From the NCBI RefSeq assembly GCF_007750855.1, contig NZ_CP036291.1, positions 682,001-746,000 of the forward strand: a stretch of 64,000 bases of DNA, read 5' to 3'. Origin of the DNA: Pirellulimonas nuda. Its GTDB lineage: Bacteria > Planctomycetota > Planctomycetia > Pirellulales > Lacipirellulaceae. The position numbers and the translations under genes were made by a program. The notes under the pieces are model-generated. The model ran no database searches, had not been told where the DNA came from, and saw only the letters and a list, made by a program, of their open reading frames with translations. This document shows, one piece after another, positions 1 through 7,956 of this stretch. Numbering within the stretch: position 1 is the first letter of the stretch; the number at the start of each line of letters is the position of its first letter.

Positions 1-232
1 GGAGGTCGTGCCGGCGTTTGGCCGCGGCGGGGTCGTCGGCGCCCTGCTTGGCGGCCTCGGCCTGTAGCTGCGCGCCGAGCGTGTCGACCAGCTCGTGGCG
101 GAGCACTCGGACGTTGTCCGGGGCGTCGACGCCGATCCGCACCTTGTTGCCGCTGACGCGGAGGATCTCTACCGAGATGCCGAGGTTCGGGAAAACCACC
201 TTGTCTTGCGGGCCGCGCGAGAGAACGAGCAT
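1..232 (-). CDS. csrA: Carbon storage regulator CsrA (3' end outside window)
   Basis: CsrA is a small dimeric RNA-binding protein that binds GGA motifs in mRNA leaders and changes translation or stability. The reverse strand from 232 opens with MLVLSRGPQDKVVFPN, followed by EILRVSGNKVRIGVDAP and VRVLRHEL, which is the canonical CsrA fold including the GVDAP and VxRxE-like region. Seventy-seven codons are visible without a stop, already longer than the 61 residues of E. coli CsrA, so it carries an Ala/Gln-rich C-terminal extension. A GGAGG ribosome site lies five bases upstream of the ATG (238-242 on the plus strand). The gene runs off the left edge, so its true end is unknown. Confidence 0.93.
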   Translation of the reverse strand, partial: MLVLSRGPQDKVVFPNLGISVEILRVSGNKVRIGVDAPDNVRVLRHELVDTLGAQLQAEAAKQGADDPAAAKRRHDL

Positions 233-520
233 GGGGACCTCCGTTTCGAGTTCGGCCGGGAGTCTCCACCCGGCGGCAGACGCCGTCGCTCCGCGATGGC
301 GTTCCGCTGTGTAACATCTGGCGAGCACGTGACGCCCGGACCCAGGAACTACCTCCCTGGCGGCCGGCGTTGCGGAGGTCCCTTCCGCGGCTCGCGACTT
401 TTGGTCAACCAGAAATCTAATCCGCCCCGGCCGGTTTGCCTACGGCAGTTGGCGAAGGATTTTCTTCTGCTAGCACGCCCCAGCGTCGGCCCCCGGCTCC
501 GCGGGGGGCTGACGACCGGC

Positions 521-1390
521 TCACCACGTCCCTACGCCGTAGTAAGGCTCGGCGGTCAAACCGGTTCGGGCGTGAACGAGGCCCACGATCGCGTCGACCT
601 CGGCGTCTTCCAGCGGGCCGACGTACGACTCGGTCGGCTTGCGGGCGACCGTGTACACCTGCACCAGCCGCAGCCGGCCGCCGGCTGCGGTGATCTCATT
701 CAGCCGGTCGCAGAACGCCTCTAGCTCTGCCGCGGGGGGCGCCTCGCCCGCGACGCGCATGAAGAGCGACTGGATCACCAGCGGCCGCGTCTGCGCGGCG
801 GCCGTGATGTTGTCGACGATCCGCTGGAAAGGGATCGTGGTGCGGTCGATCTGCTTGAAGTACTCGGGGGTGCCCGCCTCGAGCTTGGCCCACACCTCGC
901 CGTTGTTCTGGTCGAGCACCTCGAGGCCGCGCTGCACCACGGGGCGGTGGAACATGCTGGCGTTGGTGATCAGCACCATCTTGACGTCGTCGAGCGCCAA
1001 CTCCCGCTTGACCCCCGCGGCGAGGGTCATCAACTGATCGAAGTTGCGGTACGTGGTCGGCTCGCCGTCGCCGCTAAAGGCGATGTCGTTCAGCCGCCGC
1101 AACGCGGGGGGGACGTCGCGGAACCGCGGGTGATCGAACAACTCGCCGGACGCGGCCAGGCGCAGCGACCACCGCAGCTCACCCAGCAGGTCGTCTGTTT
1201 CCACGAACCGGGTCTCGCTGCGCGTGGTGCGGTCGACCTGGCAGTAGACGCAGTCGAAGTTGCAGACCTTGTCGGGGTTCAGGTTGACGCCGATCGACAC
1301 CCCGCCGCTACGCCGGCTGAGCACCGGGTAGACAAACCGGCTGGTCTCGAACGACCGCGAGTGCTGCGTGTGGAGCGGGAGGGGGTTCAT
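521..1390 (-). CDS. Radical SAM protein, TYW1-like (COG0731 type)
   Basis: This is a 289-residue radical SAM enzyme. The CxxxCxxC motif that ligates the 4Fe-4S cluster is C43-NFD-C47-VY-C50, preceded by GVNLNPDKV. An SGDGEPT segment matches the GGE-like SAM-binding motif. The sequence resembles the family annotated as wyosine-type tRNA synthetase relatives; bacteria lack wyosine, so the reaction here is unknown. An in-frame extension upstream to 1567 is low-complexity Arg/Pro sequence, so I chose the ATG at 1390 before NPLPLHTQHSRSF. It is divergent from the following DUF1559 gene. Family assignment is firm; substrate is not. Confidence 0.85.
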   Translation of the reverse strand: MNPLPLHTQHSRSFETSRFVYPVLSRRSGGVSIGVNLNPDKVCNFDCVYCQVDRTTRSETRFVETDDLLGELRWSLRLAASGELFDHPRFRDVPPALRRLNDIAFSGDGEPTTYRNFDQLMTLAAGVKRELALDDVKMVLITNASMFHRPVVQRGLEVLDQNNGEVWAKLEAGTPEYFKQIDRTTIPFQRIVDNITAAAQTRPLVIQSLFMRVAGEAPPAAELEAFCDRLNEITAAGGRLRLVQVYTVARKPTESYVGPLEDAEVDAIVGLVHARTGLTAEPYYGVGTW

Positions 1391-1551
1391 GCGGGGGGCT
1401 TGTCCGCCTGGGCGAACGGGGCTTGTCGCTGCGCGACGGGGTTGCGGGAACGGCGGATCTGGCGTTGGCAATAAACCGCGGCGGGGGTGCGAAAAAGGGG
1501 TAAGGCGTCGGCGGCGGCGCCTCCGCACACCCTTCTCCAGAGGTTCACGAT

Positions 1552-2562
1552 ATGACGGCCCCAACACGAAGGCAAACGGGTTTTACGCTGGTCGAGCTGC
1601 TGGTGGTGATCGCCATCATCGGCACGCTGGTGGCGTTGCTGCTGCCGGCGGTGTCGATGGCGCGCGAGTCGGGGCGGCGTTCGGCATGCCTGAACAACCT
1701 GCGGCAGTTGACGCTGGCGGCGATCCAGTTCGAAGGGAGATTCCAGCGTTGGCCCGGGTCGATCGAGAAACTAGACAACAACCGGCTGGCGTCTCAGGAA
1801 GGAGAGCACTTTAGCACGTGGCCGGTGTCGCTGCTGAACGACCTGGAGCAGGCAAACCTGTTCGAGGTCTACGCCGCGGGGGGCGCCCCCGAGCCGTTCC
1901 TGTCGGTCATGCTCTGCCCCAGCGACGGCTACAAGCAGCGGTCGGGCGCGGCCAACTCGTACGTCGCCAACGCGGGGCGCGCGGGGCCCGCCAACGCAGA
2001 GAAGGCCGCAAACGGGCCGGCGCTAAACCGCGCCTACCGACCCCTGGCCGAGATGCGTGAAGGGATGTGGCGAGACGGCCGCGAGTACACGCTGACCTAT
2101 TCTGAGTCGCTCGAGGCGCCCCGCTTCGACGAGGTGGGGTGGAGCGGGTTCGACCGAGACTGGCCACTGCCGGACCACACGTTCATCGACGGCGACTATG
2201 TCTCGGGGGGCAAAGACCACCTGTGGGCGTCCGTCTTCTTCTGGCACAACAAGCCGAGCGAGTACGTCATCATCAACGGTCGGTCGGCGGGGTGCTCCAC
2301 CAACTGCGCGTGCGACACGGCCGACTACAGCGTCCGACGCTACACCAGCGATTGTGGGAACGGGTTCGAGGACCAGCGCTCCGCCTGGGCCAGACCCTCC
2401 AGCAACCACCCGGGCGGCGTGAACGCGGCGTTCGCCGGCGGACGCGTGGTCTTCCTCAAACAAGACATCAACTACGACGTCTTCCGCGGGCTGATGACCC
2501 CCAACGACCGCCGGTCGGACTCGCCCAACCCGGGGATCTTGATTGACGACGCGTCGTACTGA
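1552..2562 (+). CDS. DUF1559 family prepilin-like secreted protein
   Basis: The 336-residue product begins with a type IV pilin-like leader: basic residues, then [17 protein letters not shown], in which cleavage follows the Gly and the Glu sits at mature position 5. The hydrophobic helix continues to about residue 35, then [10 protein letters not shown], typical of the DUF1559 proteins that planctomycetes encode in many copies. The C-terminal part has FAGGRVVFL, matching the H/AGG signature near the end of these proteins. Role is unknown; by its leader it is probably exported and assembled or anchored by a type II/IV pilus-like machinery. A purine-rich site (CCAGAGG) precedes the ATG. Confidence 0.9.
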   Translation: MTAPTRRQTGFTLVELLVVIAIIGTLVALLLPAVSMARESGRRSACLNNLRQLTLAAIQFEGRFQRWPGSIEKLDNNRLASQEGEHFSTWPVSLLNDLEQANLFEVYAAGGAPEPFLSVMLCPSDGYKQRSGAANSYVANAGRAGPANAEKAANGPALNRAYRPLAEMREGMWRDGREYTLTYSESLEAPRFDEVGWSGFDRDWPLPDHTFIDGDYVSGGKDHLWASVFFWHNKPSEYVIINGRSAGCSTNCACDTADYSVRRYTSDCGNGFEDQRSAWARPSSNHPGGVNAAFAGGRVVFLKQDINYDVFRGLMTPNDRRSDSPNPGILIDDASY

Positions 2563-2591
2563 GCGACCGGCGTCGATCGGCGCCGCGTGTG

Positions 2592-2600
2592 TGCTATAAT
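2592..2600 (+). promoter_or_regulatory. Extended -10 promoter element of toxin-antitoxin operon
   Basis: TGCTATAAT is a perfect -10 hexamer (2595-2600) with a TGn extension, 33 bases before the antitoxin start codon. No convincing -35 box is visible at 17 bases spacing, which fits an extended -10 promoter. Confidence 0.6.
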
Positions 2601-2633
2601 CGACGCAGCGGTCTAGCCCAGGAGACATTGACG

Positions 2634-2870
2634 ATGACGCTGCCCGTGCCCAACGACCTCGCCCAAGAAATCGCCGATCGCATCGCGGCGGGGCAGTACA
2701 AGAGCGAAGAAGATTTCGTGCGCGCCGCGGTCGAAGCGCTCCGCCGCCAGGACACCGAGCTGGCGGCGATCGAAGAGGGGATTGCTGCGTGGCGCGAAGG
2801 CCGCGTGAGTGACCTCGACGAGTTCTCAGCCGAACTGCGAAAGGAGTTTGGCTGGGAAGAAGACAAGTGA
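2634..2870 (+). CDS. ParD/CopG-like antitoxin
   Basis: A 78-residue protein whose N-terminal half (LPVPNDLAQEIADRIAAGQY, then SEEDFVRAAVEALRRQD) has the ribbon-helix-helix pattern of ParD-type antitoxins: DNA-binding dimer at the start and an acidic toxin-wrapping tail (DEFSAELRKEF). A strong AGGAGA ribosome site lies ten bases before the ATG at 2634. An earlier in-frame start at 2589 overlaps the promoter and was rejected. Its TGA overlaps the GTG of the toxin gene (GTGA), the coupling usual in type II toxin-antitoxin operons. The pair is probably autorepressed at the TATAAT promoter just upstream. Confidence 0.82.
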   Translation: MTLPVPNDLAQEIADRIAAGQYKSEEDFVRAAVEALRRQDTELAAIEEGIAAWREGRVSDLDEFSAELRKEFGWEEDK

Positions 2871-3214
2871 GTTTTAAACTGCGTGTTACCGATCCGGCCA
2901 AGGACGACATCCGTCAAATCGTGACTTGGTGGTCCGAGCACCGAGACGCGGGACAGGCTCAGCGATGGCAAATCGGGCTTGAGACGCGGGTCCGGACGCT
3001 GAGGCAGCGTCCGACCTCCAGGCCGCTGGCGCCAGAGAGTCGGTACAGTTCCGTCCCGGTACGTCAGCTGAACTACGGAGTGCGAGGCAGGCCAACGCAC
3101 CGTGTCTTGTTCATCGTGACCGAGAACGAGGTCGTCGTCCTACGCGTACTCCACTTGGCCCAGGACGCACTCGCTCCCGAAGACCTAGGCTTCGACGGAC
3201 TTTCGAATCCCTAA
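2867..3214 (+). CDS. ParE/RelE superfamily toxin
   Basis: A 115-residue protein beginning GTG (MSFKLRVTDPAKDDIRQIV), with WWSEHRDAGQAQRW, LRQRP, and a C-terminal strand pair THRVLFIVTENEVVVLRVLH. These are hallmarks of the ParE-like fold: two N-terminal helices and a central sheet ending in the VLRVLH strand. It is translationally coupled to the antitoxin gene through a four-base overlap. ParE proteins poison gyrase and RelE proteins cut mRNA; the sequence does not decide between them. It is convergent with the ABC exporter gene seven bases downstream. Confidence 0.82.
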   Translation: MSFKLRVTDPAKDDIRQIVTWWSEHRDAGQAQRWQIGLETRVRTLRQRPTSRPLAPESRYSSVPVRQLNYGVRGRPTHRVLFIVTENEVVVLRVLHLAQDALAPEDLGFDGLSNP

Positions 3215-3220
3215 TCGCCC

Positions 3221-5218
3221 CTACGCGCTCTCGCGGTAGTTTACGTGGCACAACCTGCGGAACAGGTCGCAACGCGGCAGCAGCTCCTCCGGACGGCCGA
3301 CGTCGATCACGCGGCCCTTGTCCATCACCACCACGCGGTCGGCCAACGTCAGGGTGCTGGGGCGGTGGGTGATGAGCAGCGTGGTGCGGCCGCGGGTGAA
3401 CTCTTCCAGCACCTGGTGGATCAGGTGCTCGCTCTCGACGTCGATCTGGCTGGTCGCCTCGTCCAGGATCAAGATCTCCGGGTCGCGCAGGATGGCCCGC
3501 GCCAGCGCCACGCGCTGACGCTGCCCGCCGGACAGGCGTGAGCCGCCGTTGCCGACGATCGTGTCGTAGCCGTCCGAGAGCTTCTCGGTGATAAAGGTGT
3601 GGGCGTGCGCCTGGCGGGCCGCGGCCTCGATCTCGGCGGGCGTGGGGTGGTCGGCGCCGTAGGCGATGTTCGAGGCCACCGTGTCGTTGAACAGCACGGC
3701 GTCCTGCGTCACCAAACCGATCCGCTTGCGGAGGTCTTCTAGCCGCACGTCGCGCACGTTCACGCCGTCGATGGTGATCGCGCCGGAGTCCGCGTCGAAG
3801 AACCGGGGCAGCAGGTTCAGCAGCGTGCTCTTGCCGCAGCCGTTGGGGCCGACGATGGCGATCGTCTCGCCGGCGGCCACCTCGATCGTGGCGTCGATCA
3901 ACACGGGGTGGTCGACGTGGTAGGCGAAGTTGACGTCCTTGAACACCAGCGCCCGACGCAGCGGCGGGAGCGCCACGGGGTTCTTCGGGTCGACGATGGT
4001 CGGCTCGCGGTCCAGCACCTCGTAGACGCGGTCGGCCGAGGCGCTGGCGCGTTGGATGTCTTGCAGCAGGCTGCTGAGCCGACGCGCCGGGTCGCTCATC
4101 CCCACCAGCATGGCGAAGAAGACGCTCATCATGCCGTGCGTGAGCGGCTCGTTGCTGATCCGCAGGCCCAGCAGGTGCGTCTCCTGGTTGAGCACCAGGT
4201 ACCCGCCGGCCAGGGCGGCCATCACCACCATCGCCACGCCCAGGTTCTCTGTGATCGGGCTCACCAGCGAGTTGTAGAACGTGATCTTCAGGCTGCGGCG
4301 GTAGAACATCCGGCTGGAGGCCTCGAACCGCCGGCGTTCGATCGGCTCCATCGTGAAGGCCTTGATCAGCTTCATGCCGCTGAGGGTTTCCGAGAGCGTC
4401 TCGTAGATGCCCGAGAGCTCTTCCATCGCGCGGCGGTTGGCGCGTTTGATCGCCTTGGCGAGCCAGCGGATAGTGATCGCCACGATCGGGGCGATAATCG
4501 CCACCACGATCAGCAGCCGCCAGCTAATCATCGCCGCGGCGAAGAAGCAGGTGATCATCTTCAGCGGCTCGAGCACCGCCTGGCCGAACAGCGTCTGCAC
4601 CCCCCCGCCCACGGCGCCGAGGTCGTTGGTGCAGCGGTTCATCAGGTCGCCGCGGCCGCGCTCGGAGAACTCCGCCATGTCGAGGCGCAGCATGTGCGCG
4701 TAAAACCTGTCCCTCAGCTCGCGGCTCACCTGGGCGCCCAACCGGCCCACCAGCACCAGCGAAACGATCCGCAGCGCGTTCTTCAGCAGCGTGCAGCCCA
4801 TCACGAGCCCGCAGACCAGCAGCAGCGTCTTGAACGGCGTGCTGGGCATCCAGCGCTCGACCCAGGGACGCAGCCAGGCGATGCGCTGCGCCTTCTGGGC
4901 GAAGGTGGCCGCGTCGTGCTGGGCGATGGCCAACCGGCGGTGGAGCTCGGCCTGCTCGGCCTCCGGGGCGGCGTCGAGCTGCTGGTTCACGTTCTCGATG
5001 GTCGCACGCGCGGCGGCCAGCGACGTATCGGCCTGGGTCGCTTCTTCCTGCACCCACTCGTGCAGCGAGCGGTTCTGCATGATCACGTCGACCACCGGCC
5101 AGACCGCCGCCAGGTTGAACGCCCAGAAAAAGGCGACCACGACGGAGCAGAGCACCGCTGCCGCTACGTTCCAGCGGTGTGAGAGGGCGATGCGGAGGAC
5201 GCGGGTGTAGTTCTTCAT
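3221..5218 (-). CDS. MsbA-like ABC exporter (fused membrane and ATPase domains)
   Basis: The 665-residue protein has an N-terminal six-helix exporter domain and a C-terminal ATPase. Visible motifs are Walker A GPNGCGKST, Q-loop VTQD, signature LSGGQRQR, Walker B ILILDEAT and switch histidine ITHRP. It resembles the lipid/multidrug half-transporters that act as homodimers. An unusual feature is about 90 mostly polar, Ala/Gln/Glu-rich residues between the first and second membrane helices, predicted here as a periplasmic coiled-coil loop. The ATG at 5218 (MKNYTRVLRIA) was preferred to a GTG four codons earlier because the exporter helix starts right after it. The substrate is not deducible. Confidence 0.88.
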   Translation of the reverse strand: MKNYTRVLRIALSHRWNVAAAVLCSVVVAFFWAFNLAAVWPVVDVIMQNRSLHEWVQEEATQADTSLAAARATIENVNQQLDAAPEAEQAELHRRLAIAQHDAATFAQKAQRIAWLRPWVERWMPSTPFKTLLLVCGLVMGCTLLKNALRIVSLVLVGRLGAQVSRELRDRFYAHMLRLDMAEFSERGRGDLMNRCTNDLGAVGGGVQTLFGQAVLEPLKMITCFFAAAMISWRLLIVVAIIAPIVAITIRWLAKAIKRANRRAMEELSGIYETLSETLSGMKLIKAFTMEPIERRRFEASSRMFYRRSLKITFYNSLVSPITENLGVAMVVMAALAGGYLVLNQETHLLGLRISNEPLTHGMMSVFFAMLVGMSDPARRLSSLLQDIQRASASADRVYEVLDREPTIVDPKNPVALPPLRRALVFKDVNFAYHVDHPVLIDATIEVAAGETIAIVGPNGCGKSTLLNLLPRFFDADSGAITIDGVNVRDVRLEDLRKRIGLVTQDAVLFNDTVASNIAYGADHPTPAEIEAAARQAHAHTFITEKLSDGYDTIVGNGGSRLSGGQRQRVALARAILRDPEILILDEATSQIDVESEHLIHQVLEEFTRGRTTLLITHRPSTLTLADRVVVMDKGRVIDVGRPEELLPRCDLFRRLCHVNYRESA

Positions 5219-5329
5219 CCCAGAACGCACGGCGTGTTAGGGGGGCAAGAAGTGGGAGCGGGGTTCTAGCAGAGACCGGCCCACGCAACCAATGGCGGAT
5301 GCCGCCGGCGTGCTAGCAGCCCGGGGGCC

Positions 5330-5575
5330 CTAGTCGAAGGGAGTCCGGTCGTCGTCAGAAGGCCGGCGGCGGAACAGCCGACGGGCCTCGCGCACCAGCC
5401 CCGCGAGCACCAGCACCACCAACGGGGCGCCCGCGGCGAACAACACAAAGTACATGCGATCGGCGCCCCCGCGCCGCATGCCCCCGTACCCGGCCGAAGC
5501 GATCGCAACGATCAGCGTCAGCAAGAAGAGATGCCGCGTACCGAAGCGGAAGCGATTGCGGGGGGGCTGTGACAT
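5330..5575 (-). CDS. Small two-helix membrane protein
   Basis: An 81-residue hypothetical protein. After a basic N-terminus (RNRFRFGTRHLFLLTLI) comes one hydrophobic helix, a short loop with GGMRRGG, and a second helix (YFVLFAAGAPLVVLVLAGLV), ending in a basic and acidic tail. The FGTRHLFLL start resembles the FSLRTLL-type opening of many small planctomycete membrane proteins. I took the ATG at 5575; an earlier in-frame start adds eight residues with no ribosome site. The start codon sits inside the imperfect palindrome TGTGACATCGTCACA (5569-5583). Function unknown. Confidence 0.6.
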   Translation of the reverse strand: MSQPPRNRFRFGTRHLFLLTLIVAIASAGYGGMRRGGADRMYFVLFAAGAPLVVLVLAGLVREARRLFRRRPSDDDRTPFD

Positions 5576-5665
5576 CGTCACAGTATACCCAGATCCCAAT
5601 CGCCGCCGGGCTACGCCCCGGCGCCGCGATTTGATGGGGTATTTACTCCGCCACGCGCCGCCGCG

Positions 5666-6856
5666 CTAAGCTCCGCAGCTCGCGCACCCTTCTTCCACCG
5701 GGACCCGCATCACCACCGTCCGCGGGACGCGGAAGGTGCGGACGAACTCTTCTTGCCGGCAGACCTGCACCGGCACCTCGACCGTCTGGGTCTCGGTCAC
5801 GTACCGGCAGGTACGCACCGTGTAGGGCTCAACGCGTTCTTCGGCAACCATCTTGCAGGTCACCACGGGCACCTGGCGGACGCGTTCCTCGGTCACCATC
5901 TTGCAAACCTGCACAGGCACCTGACGCTCGATCCGCTCCACCACCTGCTTGCACACCTGCACCGGCACCTCGCGGACCCGCTCTTCGGACACCATCCGCA
6001 CGGTCTGCACCGGCACCTTCCGGCACTGCACCTCGGACACCATCTTGCAGACCTGCACAGGCACCTGCTCAACAACCTGCTGCGCGCACATCTGCGTCAC
6101 CGGCACCTGCACCGCCACCAGATTGGGGCGGTAGACGCGCTGCACCACCTGCTGCGGCGGCGTCTGGGTGTTCACCCACGACAGCCCCGGCCGGATGGTT
6201 TGCACCACGCCGGTGGTCGGGTCGACCGTCTGCTGCGGGCCGACCCAACGGAGCCGTGGGCCGGAGGTCTGGCCGGGGGTGACCGACACCACGTCTTGGA
6301 AGCCGCCCTGATCGACCACTTGGGTAACGTTGGTCGTGACCGGCATCATCACCGTGCGGGTCTGCGCCTGCATGACCGTCTCGGTCACGGGCCGCTGGAC
6401 CACGTACTGCTCGACACGCTCGCTGGTCTCGGTGACTGGGCGTTGCACGACGAAGCGCTCTTGCCGGACCTGCGTCTCGGTGACGTTGCGCACCTGGTTG
6501 TAGCTGGCGTCGCGGTACACGGTTTCGTACACGGGCCGCTGCACGCTGTAGCGTTCTTCACGCATGCTGGTTTCTTGCACGGGGCGCATCACGGTGAAGC
6601 GGCGTTCGCGTTGCTCGGTCTCAAACACCGGCACCCGACGCGTCACCTGACGCTGCTCCATCACCGTCTCGGTGACGGGGCGGTAGCAGGTGACCTGCCG
6701 TTCTTCGTACACGGTCTGGCAGACCGTCTTGAACGCCTGTTGGCAGCAGGGCTCGCCGCAGGCCTCGCAGCCGCTCTGGGCGAGCGCACGGGGACCGGCC
6801 AGGTTGCTGCAGCACATCGCCGCGGCCAGCACAACGCGAAAAGGAGTGAGGTTCAT
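5666..6856 (-). CDS. YTV-type Cys-rich repetitive cell-envelope protein
   Basis: The 396-residue product has a signal peptide (FRVVLAAAMCCSNLAGPRALAQ) followed by a Cys-rich segment (CEACGEPCCQQAFKTVC). The rest is a degenerate repeat of roughly 14-25 residues: first half RPVTETVMEQRQV-like, second half VPVQVCKMVSEERVR-like, with a Cys per repeat. A YTVRTCRYV unit occurs near the end. This matches the YTV-motif proteins reported as abundant in the protein cell wall of Rhodopirellula; disulfide cross-linking through the regularly spaced Cys is the usual inference. The C-terminus is EEGCASCGA. A central unique stretch of about 90 residues (GGFQDVVSVTPGQ to PNLVAVQVP) lacks the repeat. It is transcribed alone. 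Confidence 0.85.
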   Translation of the reverse strand: MNLTPFRVVLAAAMCCSNLAGPRALAQSGCEACGEPCCQQAFKTVCQTVYEERQVTCYRPVTETVMEQRQVTRRVPVFETEQRERRFTVMRPVQETSMREERYSVQRPVYETVYRDASYNQVRNVTETQVRQERFVVQRPVTETSERVEQYVVQRPVTETVMQAQTRTVMMPVTTNVTQVVDQGGFQDVVSVTPGQTSGPRLRWVGPQQTVDPTTGVVQTIRPGLSWVNTQTPPQQVVQRVYRPNLVAVQVPVTQMCAQQVVEQVPVQVCKMVSEVQCRKVPVQTVRMVSEERVREVPVQVCKQVVERIERQVPVQVCKMVTEERVRQVPVVTCKMVAEERVEPYTVRTCRYVTETQTVEVPVQVCRQEEFVRTFRVPRTVVMRVPVEEGCASCGA

Positions 6857-7162
6857 CAGAGTTACGACCCAAAAACGGGAACCTGAAAACGATCGGCCAA
6901 CGCCAAATGGAAAAGCCGTTGAGCAACTGTGCGTGACAAACCGCGGCGCGGCAAATCAATTTTCTTCCGCGCCACCGCTAGCAGCACAAAAACATTCAAG
7001 CACAATTCGACTTAGAGCGCTAACGGAGTTTATGACTGCCCCAATTGTGGGACGACACTCCCGGGCGTCCAATGCCCATTGCGCCCCGTTTCTGCGGCCC
7101 GCGGCGGGCCGAAACGCTACAATCGGCGCCACCCCCAAAGTCGCCCCCTCACGCATAGCGCC
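6857..7162. other. Intergenic region between divergent genes
   Basis: About 300 bases between the YTV gene (leftward) and the lipoate ligase-like gene (rightward). It is locally AT-richer (6945-7030) than the surroundings. Apart from a TACAAT box at 7118-7123, I see no gene or clear structure. Confidence 0.5.
7118..7123 (+). promoter_or_regulatory. Possible -10 box (TACAAT) of lipoate ligase-like gene
   Basis: GCTACAATCG lies 40 bases before the ATG at 7163. The same decamer-like context occurs before the toxin pair, the VanZ-like gene and hpf, so it probably is the housekeeping -10 motif of this genome. No -35 is recognisable. Confidence 0.4.
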
Positions 7163-7876
7163 ATGCGCCTGGTCTACCTCACCCTCCCAACCCCCGCCGA
7201 GAACCTGGCGCTCGACGAGGCGCTGTTATCAGAAGGGGAAGAGACGCTCCGCCTGTGGGAGACCCCCACCCCGATGGTCGTGCTGGGCCGCGCCAGCCCC
7301 AGCCAGAGCGAGGTCGACCAACAGGCCTGCCGGCGCCACGGCGCGGCGGTGCTGCGACGCATCAGCGGCGGCGCTACGGTAGTCGCCCTGCCCGGCTGTC
7401 TGATGTACGCCGTGGTGCTCAATACGGCCAAACGACCCGAGGCGCGGGCCATCGACGCGGCGCACCGCTACGTGCTGGGGAACTTGGTCGACGCGCTGCG
7501 GCCCTTCGAGCCGACCGTGCGGATCGCCGGCACCAGCGACCTGGCCGTCCAGCGCCAGGGGAGGCTGCTCAAGGTCAGCGGCAACAGCCTACGCGTCACC
7601 CGCGATCGGCTGCTGTACCATGGCACCCTGCTGTACGCGGCCGACCTGCCCCTGGTGGCCGAGCTGCTGGGAACCCCCGAGCGGCAACCCGACTACCGAG
7701 AACGCCGGCCCCACGGGGAGTTTGTCGCCAACCTCCACGCAACCGCGCCACAGCTTGCTGAGTCGCTGACGCGGGTTTGGGGGGCCGCGGAAGAAAGCGC
7801 CCCGCGTGCGTTGGAGCGGGTTGAGGGGCTTTGTGCTCAGAAGTACGCGCTGGCGAGTTGGAACCTCGCTCGGTGA
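7163..7876 (+). CDS. Lipoate-protein ligase A family protein
   Basis: A 237-residue BPL/LplA-fold protein, predicted to act on lipoyl or octanoyl groups for the 2-oxoacid dehydrogenases or the glycine cleavage system. It shows PMVVLGRASPSQSEV, RRISGGATVVALPGCL (corresponding to RRxSGGGAVxHDxGN) and KVSGNSLRVTRDRLLYHGTL (the ligase lysine motif KxSG). The usual His-Asp after the Gly-rich loop is replaced by ALP, which may affect the acyl-adenylate step, so an octanoyl/lipoyl transferase variant is possible. The ATG at 7163 starts LVYLTLPTPAENLALDEALL, the normal family start; the extension upstream to 7079 is not family-like. Confidence 0.82.
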   Translation: MRLVYLTLPTPAENLALDEALLSEGEETLRLWETPTPMVVLGRASPSQSEVDQQACRRHGAAVLRRISGGATVVALPGCLMYAVVLNTAKRPEARAIDAAHRYVLGNLVDALRPFEPTVRIAGTSDLAVQRQGRLLKVSGNSLRVTRDRLLYHGTLLYAADLPLVAELLGTPERQPDYRERRPHGEFVANLHATAPQLAESLTRVWGAAEESAPRALERVEGLCAQKYALASWNLAR

Positions 7877-7904
7877 GGGGGCGCCCGTCGGCCAACTACG
7901 CTCC

Positions 7905-7956
7905 GCAACTAACAACCGACAACTGGCAACTGACAACTGGCTGGCAACTGACAACG
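7905..7956 (+). repeat. Short tandem direct repeats (CAACTGRCAACT)
   Basis: The spacer before the Nudix gene is built of imperfect repeats of the type ACAACTGGCAACTG, continuing to the base before the Nudix ATG. No coding function is apparent. Confidence 0.7.

Noticed and set aside
3908-5182. 424-codon open frame antisense to the ABC exporter
   Set aside because: High-GC antisense frame; the opposite strand has complete exporter motifs, and this frame has none.
5569-5583. TGTGACATCGTCACA as a CRP-like operator
   Set aside because: The half-sites TGTGA and TCACA are five, not six, bases apart, and the site covers the start codon of a small hypothetical gene. No other copy was seen.
5753-6886. 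Long His/Leu-rich open frame opposite the YTV gene
   Set aside because: It mirrors the codon repeats of the real gene (each CAG/GTG-rich repeat gives His/Leu on the other strand), with no ribosome site and no family resemblance.
7905-7956. Tandem CAACTG repeats as a CRISPR array
   Set aside because: Repeats are only about 12-14 bases, contiguous and without spacers; no cas gene is present.
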